A stretch of DNA of 64,000 bases from Sphaerisporangium sp039871875 (GTDB lineage: Bacteria > Actinomycetota > Actinomycetes > Streptosporangiales > Streptosporangiaceae): positions 1 to 64,000 of the forward strand of contig NZ_JBDPMD010000049.1 in the NCBI RefSeq assembly GCF_039871875.1, given 5' to 3'. The translations under genes were made by a program, and so were the position numbers. The notes beneath the pieces were generated by a model. It saw only the letters and a program-made list of their open reading frames with translations. It was not told the origin of the DNA and searched no databases. Of this stretch, positions 18,717-26,527 are shown one piece after another (the first letter of the stretch is position 1; each line of letters starts with the position of its first letter).

Positions 18717-18738
18717 ACCGGGGCAGGAGTGAGGGACC

Positions 18739-20778
18739 ACGGACACACCGGAGCACACCGCCCGGCTCTGGTACGGCGGCGACCACAACCCCGAGCAGTG
18801 GCCCAGGGAGGTCTGGGCCGAGGACGCGGAACTGATGCGCGCGGCCGGCGTCACCCTCGTCACGGTCGGCGTCTTCTCGTGGGCCGAGCTGGAGCCCGAG
18901 CCGGGGCGGTTCAGCTTCGGGTGGCTGGACCGGGTGCTCGCCCTGCTGCACGAGGCCGGCGTCGGGGTCTGCCTCGCCACCCCCACCGCCGCTCCCCCGC
19001 CGTGGTTCGCCCGGGCCCACCCGGACGCGCTGCCGGTGCGGGCCGACGGCACGCGGGTGGCCCACGGCAGCAGGGACACCTACTGCGTGTGCGCCCCGGC
19101 CTACCGGGAGGCGTCAGGACGGATCGTCCGCGCGGTCGCGGAGCGGTACGCGGGCCACCCGGCGCTCACGCTGTGGCACGTGCACAACGAGTACGGCACG
19201 TGGTGCCACTGCGACCATGTCGCGGCGGAGTTCCGCGCCTGGCTGCGTGACCGGCACGGCACCCTGGCGGCGCTGAACGACGCCTGGACGACCGCGTTCT
19301 GGAGCCAGCGGTACTCGGCCTGGGAGGAGATCGGGCCGCCGCGGGCAACGCAGTACCTGCCGAACCCGTCCCAGGTGCTGGACTTCCGCCGGTTCCTGTC
19401 CGACGCGATGCTCGGGCACTTCCGGGCCCAGCGGGACGTGCTGCGGGAGCTCAGCCCGCACGTGCCGGTCACCACGAACCTCGCGTTCGGGAGCTGGGTG
19501 CCGGTGGACCCGTGGCGGTGGGCGGGCGAGGTGGACCTCGTGGCGCTCGACCACTACCCCGGCGACCGCGACGCCGCCGCCGAGGAGACCGCGTTCGCCG
19601 CCGACCTCGCCCGGGGGTGGGCGGGGGGACGGCCGTGGCTGCTGATGGAGCAGGCCGCCGGGGTGGTGTACACGGGGCCGCGCATGCTCGCCAAGCGGCC
19701 AGGGGAGATCGCGCTGCACAGCCTGTCGCACATAGCGCGCGGGTCGGCCGGGGCGATGTTCTTCCAGTGGCGCGCCTCCCGCGGCGGGGCGGAGCTGTGG
19801 CACGGCGGCATGGTGCCGCACGCGGGCCCCGACAGCCGGGTGCACCGCGAGATCCAGGCCCTCGGCCGGCTGCTGCCGTCCCTGGCGGGGCTGCGGGCAC
19901 CCGGCCCGGTGTCGGTGGGGGCGCGGGCGGCGATCCTGTGGGACGCGCAGTCGTGGTGGGCGCTGGAGGCCCCGGCGTTCCCGTCGGCGGAGCTGCGGTA
20001 CCTGGACGCGGTACGGCAGGCGCACCGGGTGGTGTGGCGGGGCGGCGTGCCGGTGGACTTCGCCCACCCGGATCACGATTTATCGGCCTATGACGTGGTG
20101 CTGGTGCCGTGCCTCTACCTCGTCTCCGACGCCACCGCGGCCCGCCTCACCGCCTACGTCGAGGGCGGCGGCACCCTGGTCGTGTCGTTCTTCAGCGGCG
20201 TCGCCGACGAGCACGCCAGGGTGCGCCTCGGCGGGTACCCCGGCGCCCTGCGGGACCTGCTCGGCGCACGGGCCGAGGAGTTCCTCCCCCTCGACGCGCC
20301 CGTCCCGGTCCGCCTGACAGAGCCCGGGCCGCTGGACGCCACCGGGACCATGTGGAGCGAGCGCGTCGAGCCCCGTGGCGCCACCGTGATCGGCACCTAC
20401 GCGGGCGGCGACCTGGACGGCCTGCCCGCCGTCACCCGGCACACCCGCGGCGCGGGCCGGGCGTTCTACCTCTCCACCCGCCTGGACGACGCCGCGTACG
20501 GCCACGTCCTGACCGCCGCCGGCCTGCCGCCCGCCCCCGCTCCCCCGGGTGTCGAGCTGATCCGGCGCCGCGGCGCGGACGACCGGGACTGGCTGTTCGC
20601 CCTCAACCACTCCCCCGAGCCCAGGACGATCTCCGCCCGCGGCACCGACGCGGTCACCGGCGCGGAAACCGGCGGCTCGGTGAGCCTGCCGCCCCGCGGC
20701 TTCACCGTCCTGCGCGTCTTACGGGACGGACACGAAACGGCCACGAAGGAATCCGGTCCGGGGGGTGCAACCGGATAA
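18739..20778 (+). CDS. Beta-galactosidase (glycoside hydrolase family 42) with apparent ACG start
   Basis: About 680 residues. The conserved GH42 N-terminus LWYGGDHNPEQW is in frame only upstream of the first ATG (18835), yet no ATG, GTG or TTG lies between the in-frame stop at 18730 and that motif. The best candidate is ACG at 18739, nine bases after AGGAG. Catalytic residues, counted from ACG: acid/base Glu151 in VHNEYG and nucleophile Glu304 in LLMEQAAG. Trimerisation and C-terminal beta domains follow to residue 680. There is no signal peptide; it would act on imported galactosides, perhaps side chains of xyloglucan-type sugars. A T-to-C change in the start codon, or a lost base after the GTG at 18729, would explain the oddity; expression may be weak. 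Confidence 0.85.
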   Translation, partial: TDTPEHTARLWYGGDHNPEQWPREVWAEDAELMRAAGVTLVTVGVFSWAELEPEPGRFSFGWLDRVLALLHEAGVGVCLATPTAAPPPWFARAHPDALPVRADGTRVAHGSRDTYCVCAPAYREASGRIVRAVAERYAGHPALTLWHVHNEYGTWCHCDHVAAEFRAWLRDRHGTLAALNDAWTTAFWSQRYSAWEEIGPPRATQYLPNPSQVLDFRRFLSDAMLGHFRAQRDVLRELSPHVPVTTNLAFGSWVPVDPWRWAGEVDLVALDHYPGDRDAAAEETAFAADLARGWAGGRPWLLMEQAAGVVYTGPRMLAKRPGEIALHSLSHIARGSAGAMFFQWRASRGGAELWHGGMVPHAGPDSRVHREIQALGRLLPSLAGLRAPGPVSVGARAAILWDAQSWWALEAPAFPSAELRYLDAVRQAHRVVWRGGVPVDFAHPDHDLSAYDVVLVPCLYLVSDATAARLTAYVEGGGTLVVSFFSGVADEHARVRLGGYPGALRDLLGARAEEFLPLDAPVPVRLTEPGPLDATGTMWSERVEPRGATVIGTYAGGDLDGLPAVTRHTRGAGRAFYLSTRLDDAAYGHVLTAAGLPPAPAPPGVELIRRRGADDRDWLFALNHSPEPRTISARGTDAVTGAETGGSVSLPPRGFTVLRVLRDGHETATKESGPGGATG

Positions 20779-20850
20779 CAAGGGAAAGGCAAGCGAGACA
20801 GGCGACAGTCGTCTCATCACCCCGCGTGAAGCGTCCGGAGGGAGAGAGCG

Positions 20851-20952
20851 ATGAGGCGAATCAGAGTGAACCAGCGCCGCGCGATCCGCCGCACCACGAA
20901 CGCGTTCGTCCTGGATCTGCGCTCTCCATCGGGGCGCCCCCTCCCGTACTAG
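20851..20952 (+). CDS. Short basic ORF (33 aa), unknown
   Basis: ATG 20851 follows an excellent GGAGGGAGAG ribosome site. The product begins MRRIRVNQRRAIRRTTN, is rich in Arg, and ends at TAG 20952. No family is recognised. It lies 72 bp after the GH42 stop and 73 bp before a second short ORF that also begins MRR. The strong ribosome site is the main support; a regulatory or leader role is possible. Confidence 0.45.
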   Translation: MRRIRVNQRRAIRRTTNAFVLDLRSPSGRPLPY

Positions 20953-21025
20953 AGATCTTTACAATAGTCTTACGACGACATCTGTAGACATCTCTATAAC
21001 GAACGCATCACGTCGGGGGGAATCC
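20953..21025 (+). promoter_or_regulatory. AT-rich promoter-like spacer with repeats
   Basis: This spacer is far less GC-rich than its surroundings. It holds TACAAT (20960-20965) and TATAAC (20995-21000), both good -10 candidates. A direct repeat GACATCT occurs at 20977 and 20987, one helical turn apart. AGAGAT (20951) and ATCTCT (20990) are inverted. It looks like a regulated promoter for the short gene at 21026. The binding protein is unknown. Confidence 0.45.
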
Positions 21026-21193
21026 ATGAGAAGGCTGACCGCCGTACCCGCCTACGTACCCCGCACCAAGGTGCGGGACATCCGTTCCGCCCACCCTCGC
21101 CGCCGCCCCAAGGACACCAAGGTCGTGCACCTCCAGTCCTACACGGGCCGCAACGTCGTGCGCTTCCCCGGCAACCCGACCCCCGCCGCCTGA
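21026..21193 (+). CDS. Short conserved-looking ORF (55 aa), unknown
   Basis: ATG 21026 sits behind CGGGGGGAATCC. The product begins MRRLTAVPAYVPRTKVRDIR and ends HLQSYTGRNVVRFPGNPTP. It is basic, with no membrane segment or Cys. Third-position GC is high, as for real genes here, and its own AT-rich promoter-like region lies just upstream. It converges on the MBL hydrolase gene with only 16 bp between stops. I do not recognise the family. Confidence 0.5.
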   Translation: MRRLTAVPAYVPRTKVRDIRSAHPRRRPKDTKVVHLQSYTGRNVVRFPGNPTPAA

Positions 21194-21209
21194 CCGGCGC
21201 GAGCGGACG

Positions 21210-22013
21210 TCAGGCGGGCGCCGCCGCGCGGGCGAGCGCCGCGGCGGTGAAGTGCTCGGGATAGGGCGAGAGGGCCTTGGCCTCGGCGGCCGTCATCTCC
21301 CCGGCCGCGACCGCGCGGCACAACGTCGCCACCTCGAGCAGGTCCGCCCGCTGCGCCGCCACGAAGGCGACGTCCACCGGCTCGCCGTGGCCGGGCACCA
21401 CGGTGGACGCCCCGAGCGTCATCAGCCGCAGCACCGCGGACGGCCAGACCAGCGGGAACGAGTCCTCGAAGGCCGGCGGGGCCCCCTGCTCCACCAGATC
21501 GCCCGCGAAAACGACACCGGCGTCCGGCACGTGCACCACGAGGTCGTGCCCGGTGTGGGCGAGCCCGGGGTGGAGCAGCCGCACCTGCCGCCCGCCGAGG
21601 TCGATCTCCGCCTCGTCGGGGACGAGCAGGCCGGGCGGCACGATGCGGGCCGTCTCGACGCGCCGGGCGATCTCGTCGCGCCCGCCCTCGCGGTAGAACT
21701 CCGCCATGGCGGCCCGTTGCGTCTCCCCGCCGCCCGCGAGCTCCTCGGCGCACCCGGGATGCCCCCACACGGGGCACTCCCCGAACGCCGCCGTGCCGAA
21801 GGCGTGGTCGAAGTGCGCGTGCGTGACGACGACCGTCCACGGCAGCGCGGTGACCTCCCGCACGGCCGCCGCGAACTCCGCGCCTTGCGTCTCGTCCCCC
21901 CCGGTGTCCACCACCAGGCATCCGCGTTCCCCGACGACCAGCCCGAGGGACAGGTCCAGCTCGTCGTACCGCCGCACCAGCACCCCGTCGCCGACCTCGG
22001 CCCAGCGCCCCAT
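21210..22013 (-). CDS. MBL-fold metallo-hydrolase
   Basis: 267 residues. The metallo-beta-lactamase motif THAHFDHAFG gives zinc ligands His65, His67, Asp69 and His70. Further ligands are in HPGLAHTGHD, VVFAGDLVEQG (bridging Asp) and VVPGHGEP. The single-domain size and lack of a signal peptide suggest a cytoplasmic hydrolase; the substrate cannot be read. It is 13 bp downstream of the small RHH-like gene on the same strand, so the two are probably co-transcribed. Confidence 0.9.
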   Translation of the reverse strand: MGRWAEVGDGVLVRRYDELDLSLGLVVGERGCLVVDTGGDETQGAEFAAAVREVTALPWTVVVTHAHFDHAFGTAAFGECPVWGHPGCAEELAGGGETQRAAMAEFYREGGRDEIARRVETARIVPPGLLVPDEAEIDLGGRQVRLLHPGLAHTGHDLVVHVPDAGVVFAGDLVEQGAPPAFEDSFPLVWPSAVLRLMTLGASTVVPGHGEPVDVAFVAAQRADLLEVATLCRAVAAGEMTAAEAKALSPYPEHFTAAALARAAAPA

Positions 22014-22026
22014 GGCCCGCGGCTCG

Positions 22027-22464
22027 CTACTGCCGCGGCCCGGTGTGGGGCGCCGCGTCGAGATGGGCGAACACCTCCGCGGAGACGTCCTCGCCGTGCT
22101 CCGCCCCGATCAACGCGGCCAGCTCCCCCCGCAGCTCCAGCTCGACCTGCCGGGTGACCGCCGCCACGACGTACCGCCCGAACCCCTCGTCCCCCGCGCG
22201 TGACCGCACGGCCGCGACGAGCGCCTCAGGCATCGCGACGGTGACGTCCCGCGTCACCGTCGCGTCCTCGGCCACCCCCGGGTCACCGTCCGGCCCCGCC
22301 GACCGCCCGAGGAACCCGGGCGAGGTGGCGGAAAGGTTCTCCAGGAACGCGACCGCCTGAGCGAGGTCCCCCTCACTCAGCTTCGCCGCGGGCTCTCCGT
22401 CCCATGCCAGCAGAGACCGGTCCCCGGACTCCCCCGCTGCTGGCGCAACCGGCTCTGTGCTCAC
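22027..22464 (-). CDS. Hypothetical protein with ribbon-helix-helix-like C-terminus
   Basis: 145 residues from ATG 22464. The first half is acidic and linker-like. The second half, VTVAMPEALVAAVRSRAGDE then FGRYVVAAVTRQVELELR, resembles RHH/antitoxin-type DNA-binding proteins (a short strand followed by two helices). No toxin gene is next to it; the neighbour is the MBL hydrolase. A DNA-binding or antitoxin-like role is only an inference from this pattern. Confidence 0.65.
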   Translation of the reverse strand: MSTEPVAPAAGESGDRSLLAWDGEPAAKLSEGDLAQAVAFLENLSATSPGFLGRSAGPDGDPGVAEDATVTRDVTVAMPEALVAAVRSRAGDEGFGRYVVAAVTRQVELELRGELAALIGAEHGEDVSAEVFAHLDAAPHTGPRQ

Positions 22465-22532
22465 GCGCCGATGCTAACCGAAATCGCGCGCCGGGCGGCG
22501 GACACGGCGGTCCGCCGCCCGGGTGCGGCCGG

Positions 22533-25391
22533 TCAGCTGCAGCCGCTGGTGCTGCCGCAGCCCTCGCAGACGTAGCAGCTTCCGGCGGGGCGCATCTTGG
22601 TGCCGCAGGTGAGGCACAGCGGGGCGTCGGCGGTGCGGCCCTGGTGGCTCTCCAGGGCGGGGGCGGTGCCGCCCTGGTGGTCCGCGGCCTGGTGGCCGGT
22701 CGTGGCCGGGGGCGGGGTGGGGTCGGCGGGCTTCTCCTCGATGGGAGCCGACTGGGCCAGGGCGGCGGTGTCGATGACCTCGGTGACCGTGGCCGGGTCC
22801 TCGCCTCGCTGCTGGGCGGCGCGTTCGGCGGCGGAGAAGACGCCGAGGGCGGCGCGGTCCTCGTAGGGCAGGTGGTCCAGGGCGAGGCGGCGGAAGATGT
22901 AGTCCACCACCGAGGCGGCCATGCGGATGTCGGGGTCGTCGGTCATGCCTGCGGGCTCGAACCGCATGTTGACGAACTTGCTGACGTAGGTCTCCAGCGG
23001 CACGCCGTACTGCAGGCCCACCGAGATGGCGACCGAGAAGGCGTCCATCACGCCCGCCAGGGTGGAGCCCTGCTTGGACATCTTCAGGAAGACCTCGCCG
23101 AGGCCGTCGTCGGGGTAGGACGACGCGGTCATGTAGCCCTTGGCGCCGCCCACGGTGAAGCGGGTGGTGCTGCTCGGCCGCTGGTTCGGCAGGCGGCGGC
23201 GGGTGGGCCTGGCCACCTCGACGACCTGCACGACCGGCTCGGGGGCCGCGACCGGTTCGGCGGTCTTGTCGCCGCCCTTCTTGGAGACCGACAGCGGCTG
23301 GCCGACCTTGCAGTTGTCGCGGTAGACGGCGAGGGCCTTCAGGCCGAGCTTCCAGCCCTCCAGGTACACCTGCTCGATGTCCTCGACGGTGGCGGACTCC
23401 GGCAGGTTGACCGTCTTGGAGATGGCGCCGGACAGGAACGGCTGGGTGGCCGCCATCATGCGGACGTGGCCCATGGGCGCGATGGCCCGCTCGCCCATGG
23501 CGCAGTCGAACACCTCGTAGTGCTCGTGGCGCAGGCCGGGGGCGTCCATCACGTGGCCGTGCTCGGCGATGTACTCGACGACCGCCTCGACCTGCTCGGG
23601 CTGGTAGCCGAGCCGGCGCAGCGCGCGCGGGATGGTCTGGTTGACGATCTGCATGGAGCCGCCGCCGACCAGCTTCTTGAACTTCACGAGCGCCAGGTCG
23701 GGCTCGATGCCGGTGGTGTCGCAGTCCATCATCAGGCCGATGGTGCCGGTCGGCGCGAGCAGCGACGCCTGCGCGTTGCGGTAGCCGTTCTTCTCGCCGA
23801 GCTTCAGGCACTCCTGCCACTGCTCCGTGGCCTCGGCGAGGATCGGGCGGTCCAGGTCGTCGGCCGCACGCAGGTCGTCGTTGGCCGCGGCGTGCTTGCG
23901 CATGACCCGCTTGTGGGCGGCGGCGTTGCGCTTGTAGCCGTCGTAGGGGCCGACGATGGCGGCCAGCTCGGCGCTGCGGCGGTAGGAGACGCCGGTCATC
24001 AGGCTGGTGATGGCCGCGGCGACGGACCGGCCGCCGTCGGAGTCGTAGGCGTGGCCGGTGGCCATGAGCAGCGCGCCGAGGTTGGCGTACCCGATGCCGA
24101 GCTGGCGGTACGCCCGGGTGGTCTCGGCGATCTTGCTGGTCGGGAAGTCGGCGAAGGTGATCGAGATGTCCATCGCGGTGATGATCAGCTCGGTCAGCTT
24201 CACGAACCGGTCGACGTCGAAGCTGTCGTCGTCGCGCAGGAACTTCAGCAGGTTGATGCTGGCGAGGTTGCAGGAGGAGTTGTCCAGGTGGACGTACTCC
24301 GAGCACGGGTTGGACGCGGTGATGCGGCCGGTCTCCGGGCAGGTGTGCCAGTCGTTGATCGTGTCGTCGTACTGCACGCCGGGGTCGGCGCACTCCCACG
24401 CGGCCGTGGCCATCTTGCGGAACAGCGCCTTGGCGTCGACCCGCTCGATCACCTCGCCGGACAGCCGGGCGCGCAGCCCGAAGTCGCCGCCGGCCTCGAC
24501 GGCCCGCATGAACTCGTCCGAGACGCGGACGGAGTTGTTGGCGTTCTGGTACTGCACCGAGACGATGTCCCGGCCGCCGAGGTCCATGTCGAAGCCCGCG
24601 TCGCGCAGCGCGCGGATCTTGTCCTCCTCGCGGGCCTTGGTCTCGATGAACTCCTCGATGTCGGGGTGGTCCACGTCGAGCACGACCATCTTGGCGGCCC
24701 GGCGGGTGGCGCCGCCGGACTTGATGGTGCCCGCGGAGGCGTCCGCGCCGCGCATGAACGACACCGGGCCGCTGGCGGTGCCGCCGCTGGACAGCAGTTC
24801 CTTGCTGGAGCGGATGCGGGAGAGGTTGACGCCGGAGCCCGACCCTCCCTTGAAGATCACACCCTCTTCCTTGTACCACTCCAGGATCGACTCCATCTGG
24901 TCGTCGACCGCCAGGATGAAGCACGCGCTGACCTGCTGCGGCGAGGCGGTGCCCACGTTGAACCACACCGGCGAGTTGAAGCTGAACACCTGGTGGATCA
25001 GCGCGTGCTTCAGCTCGTGGTCGAAGATCTCGGCGTCCTCCTCGGTGGCGAAGTAGCCGTGCTCGCGCCCGGTGCGGGTGTAGACGCCCACCACCCGGTC
25101 GACCAGGTCCTTCAGGCTGCGCTCGCGCTTCGGCGTGCCGACGGCGCCGCGGAAGTACTTGGTGGTGACGATGTTGGCGGCGTTCACCGACCAGAAGTCG
25201 GGGAACTCCACGCCGCGCTGCTCGAAGTTGATCGAGCCGTCCCGCCAGTTGGTCATGACGACGTCACGGTGCTCCCAGCGCACCTGGTCGTACGGGTGCA
25301 CACCGGGGGTGGTGTGGATACGCCTGATCTTCAAGCCCTTGGGGGCGCGCTTGCCCCCGCGTCCCACTGAGCCACTCACCGTCTCCGTCAT
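22533..25391 (-). CDS. nrdJ: Vitamin B12-dependent ribonucleotide reductase (class II)
   Basis: 952 residues from ATG 25391, which follows GGGGGAGATC; the longer open frame upstream only reads through nrdR. The enzyme reduces ribonucleotides to deoxyribonucleotides using adenosylcobalamin, independently of oxygen. Visible features: an N-terminal segment (IRRIHTTPGVHPYDQVRWE), the catalytic barrel with NPCSEYVHLDNSSCNLASIN and GLMMDCDTTGIEPDLALVKF, and a C-terminal Cys-rich zinc-ribbon tail (CLTCGTKMRPAGSCYVCEG, then CG) found in actinobacterial NrdJ. It is 83 bp downstream of nrdR and on the same strand, so the two form one NrdR-controlled operon. Confidence 0.96.
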   Translation of the reverse strand: MTETVSGSVGRGGKRAPKGLKIRRIHTTPGVHPYDQVRWEHRDVVMTNWRDGSINFEQRGVEFPDFWSVNAANIVTTKYFRGAVGTPKRERSLKDLVDRVVGVYTRTGREHGYFATEEDAEIFDHELKHALIHQVFSFNSPVWFNVGTASPQQVSACFILAVDDQMESILEWYKEEGVIFKGGSGSGVNLSRIRSSKELLSSGGTASGPVSFMRGADASAGTIKSGGATRRAAKMVVLDVDHPDIEEFIETKAREEDKIRALRDAGFDMDLGGRDIVSVQYQNANNSVRVSDEFMRAVEAGGDFGLRARLSGEVIERVDAKALFRKMATAAWECADPGVQYDDTINDWHTCPETGRITASNPCSEYVHLDNSSCNLASINLLKFLRDDDSFDVDRFVKLTELIITAMDISITFADFPTSKIAETTRAYRQLGIGYANLGALLMATGHAYDSDGGRSVAAAITSLMTGVSYRRSAELAAIVGPYDGYKRNAAAHKRVMRKHAAANDDLRAADDLDRPILAEATEQWQECLKLGEKNGYRNAQASLLAPTGTIGLMMDCDTTGIEPDLALVKFKKLVGGGSMQIVNQTIPRALRRLGYQPEQVEAVVEYIAEHGHVMDAPGLRHEHYEVFDCAMGERAIAPMGHVRMMAATQPFLSGAISKTVNLPESATVEDIEQVYLEGWKLGLKALAVYRDNCKVGQPLSVSKKGGDKTAEPVAAPEPVVQVVEVARPTRRRLPNQRPSSTTRFTVGGAKGYMTASSYPDDGLGEVFLKMSKQGSTLAGVMDAFSVAISVGLQYGVPLETYVSKFVNMRFEPAGMTDDPDIRMAASVVDYIFRRLALDHLPYEDRAALGVFSAAERAAQQRGEDPATVTEVIDTAALAQSAPIEEKPADPTPPPATTGHQAADHQGGTAPALESHQGRTADAPLCLTCGTKMRPAGSCYVCEGCGSTSGCS

Positions 25392-25474
25392 GATCTCCCC
25401 CTTCCGGGGCCCAGGCCCACGTTCACGAAAACACGTCGTCACACCGTTCCGATCCCCGAGGGGACCGGTCACCG

Positions 25475-25954
25475 TCAGGCCGGTTCCGCCCGGCCGGCCG
25501 CCCTGGCGTCCCGCGCGGCCCGAAGCTGCTCGATCTCCGCCTCGAAGTCGGCGAGCGTCTCGAAGCCGCGGTACACCGAGGCGAACCGCAGGTACGCCAC
25601 CTCGTCCAGGTCGCGCAGCGGCCCGAGGATGGCGAGGCCCACCTGGTGGGCCGGGATCTCGGCCGTCCCGGTGGCCCGGATGCTCTCCTCGACCCGCTGG
25701 CCGAGCTGGGCCAGGGAGTCCTCGCTGACCGGCCTGCCCTGGCAGGCCCGCCGCACTCCGGCGATCACCTTGTCCCGGGAGAACGCCTCGGTCACCCCGC
25801 TGCGCTTGCTGACCATCAGCAGCACCGTCTCCTGCGTGGTGAACCGGCGTCCGCACTCGGGGCAGGTGCGCCGGCGGCGGATCGCCGCGCCGTCCTCGGT
25901 GGAACGGCTGTCGATGACCCGGGTGTCCGGATGACGACAGAACGGACAGTGCAC
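25475..25954 (-). CDS. nrdR: Transcriptional repressor NrdR
   Basis: 159 residues from GTG 25954, six bases after GGGGGAGG; upstream in-frame codons are ordinary non-coding sequence. The zinc ribbon starts at the first residues (CPFCRHPDTRVIDSR, then RRRTCPECGRRFTT) and is followed by the ATP-cone domain (VSKRSGVTEAFSRDKVIAGV). NrdR senses ATP/dATP and represses ribonucleotide reductase operons. It precedes nrdJ directly, and a pair of NrdR boxes lies 70-117 bp upstream of its start, so it most likely represses its own operon. Confidence 0.96.
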   Translation of the reverse strand: MHCPFCRHPDTRVIDSRSTEDGAAIRRRRTCPECGRRFTTQETVLLMVSKRSGVTEAFSRDKVIAGVRRACQGRPVSEDSLAQLGQRVEESIRATGTAEIPAHQVGLAILGPLRDLDEVAYLRFASVYRGFETLADFEAEIEQLRAARDARAAGRAEPA

Positions 25955-26024
25955 GTGCCACCTCCCCCGCCCACGCGGAACAGGCCGGCGCACATTCCGG
26001 TGACTACCCGGTGCGCCGACGGAA

Positions 26025-26071
26025 ACACAACCTATGGTGAACCACATCGGTGTAACTACTAGATGTTGTGG
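26025..26071 (-). promoter_or_regulatory. Tandem NrdR boxes of the nrdR-nrdJ operon
   Basis: Two 16-bp imperfect palindromes: ACACAACCTATGGTGA (26025-26040) and CTACTAGATGTTGTGG (26056-26071). By eye they match the ACACWATATATWGTGT consensus at about 12 and 11 of 16 positions. Their starts are exactly 31 bp apart, three helical turns, the spacing typical of NrdR box pairs. They lie upstream of nrdR. Confidence 0.75.
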
Positions 26072-26332
26072 TCCAACCGTAGGAGTGCCGCAGCATGAAC
26101 GCAAGTCGAAGCGACCCCTACGCCCGGACCACCCCGCCCATCAGCGACAACGGCATCAGGAGCGGCGTGTCGCACCACTGTGCCCCAGTGGCACCCCTTG
26201 CCCCACAAGGCACCACCCGTACGCCGCCGGAAGCCGCTCCGCACCGGTGCAGAACCTTACGGAGGGGCGCCGCGTGTGATCGACTTCGACACCCGCCAGG
26301 CATAAGATCGCAGAAGTCGAACACGAGAGCGA
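26072..26332. other. nrdR-lexA spacer, first part
   Basis: No confirmed gene. An ORF of 95 codons could start at ATG 26095 behind AGGAG, but its composition does not resemble neighbouring genes and no family is recognised. Two small tandem hairpins occur: CCACTG/CAGTGG around 26175-26191 and CCTTG/CAAGG around 26196-26210. Confidence 0.4.
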
Positions 26333-26401
26333 TCGAACTCCCGTACGATGGCGGACACGATAATGCCCGCTCAGGGGCATGATTCTCGAACATGTGTTTG
26401 A
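26333..26401 (+). promoter_or_regulatory. Two SOS (LexA) boxes upstream of lexA
   Basis: TCGAACATGTGTTTGA at 26386-26401 is an excellent actinobacterial SOS box (consensus TCGAAC-N4-GTTCGA, 11 of 12). TCGAACTCCCGTACGA at 26333-26348 matches 11 of 12 as well. Both lie 130-195 bp before the lexA start, fitting negative autoregulation by LexA. Confidence 0.82.
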
Positions 26402-26527
26402 TGACGATCTTGAACGGAGCTATTGTCGCCGTGTGGGCGGCATGCAGGCATGGCAGGCACACCGGCGGCCGGGCTGGGCGGGCGCCACGGACCGAGCGCC
26501 TCACCGGCGCCCGGTGAGGAGGAGTTC

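Noticed and set aside
18729..19250. GTG 18729 as start of the GH42 gene
   Set aside because: It opens a different frame from the GH42 domain; it would need an indel to be used.
22404..25370. 988-codon plus-strand open frame opposite nrdJ
   Set aside because: Antisense shadow of nrdJ with no family resemblance.
25392..25474. Cobalamin riboswitch before nrdJ
   Set aside because: The nrdR-nrdJ gap is only 83 bp and shows no B12-box pattern; the operon is explained by the NrdR boxes.
26095..26382. 95-codon ORF between NrdR boxes and lexA
   Set aside because: AGGAG is nearby, but the codon composition is unlike neighbours, it overlaps the SOS box region and no family is recognised.
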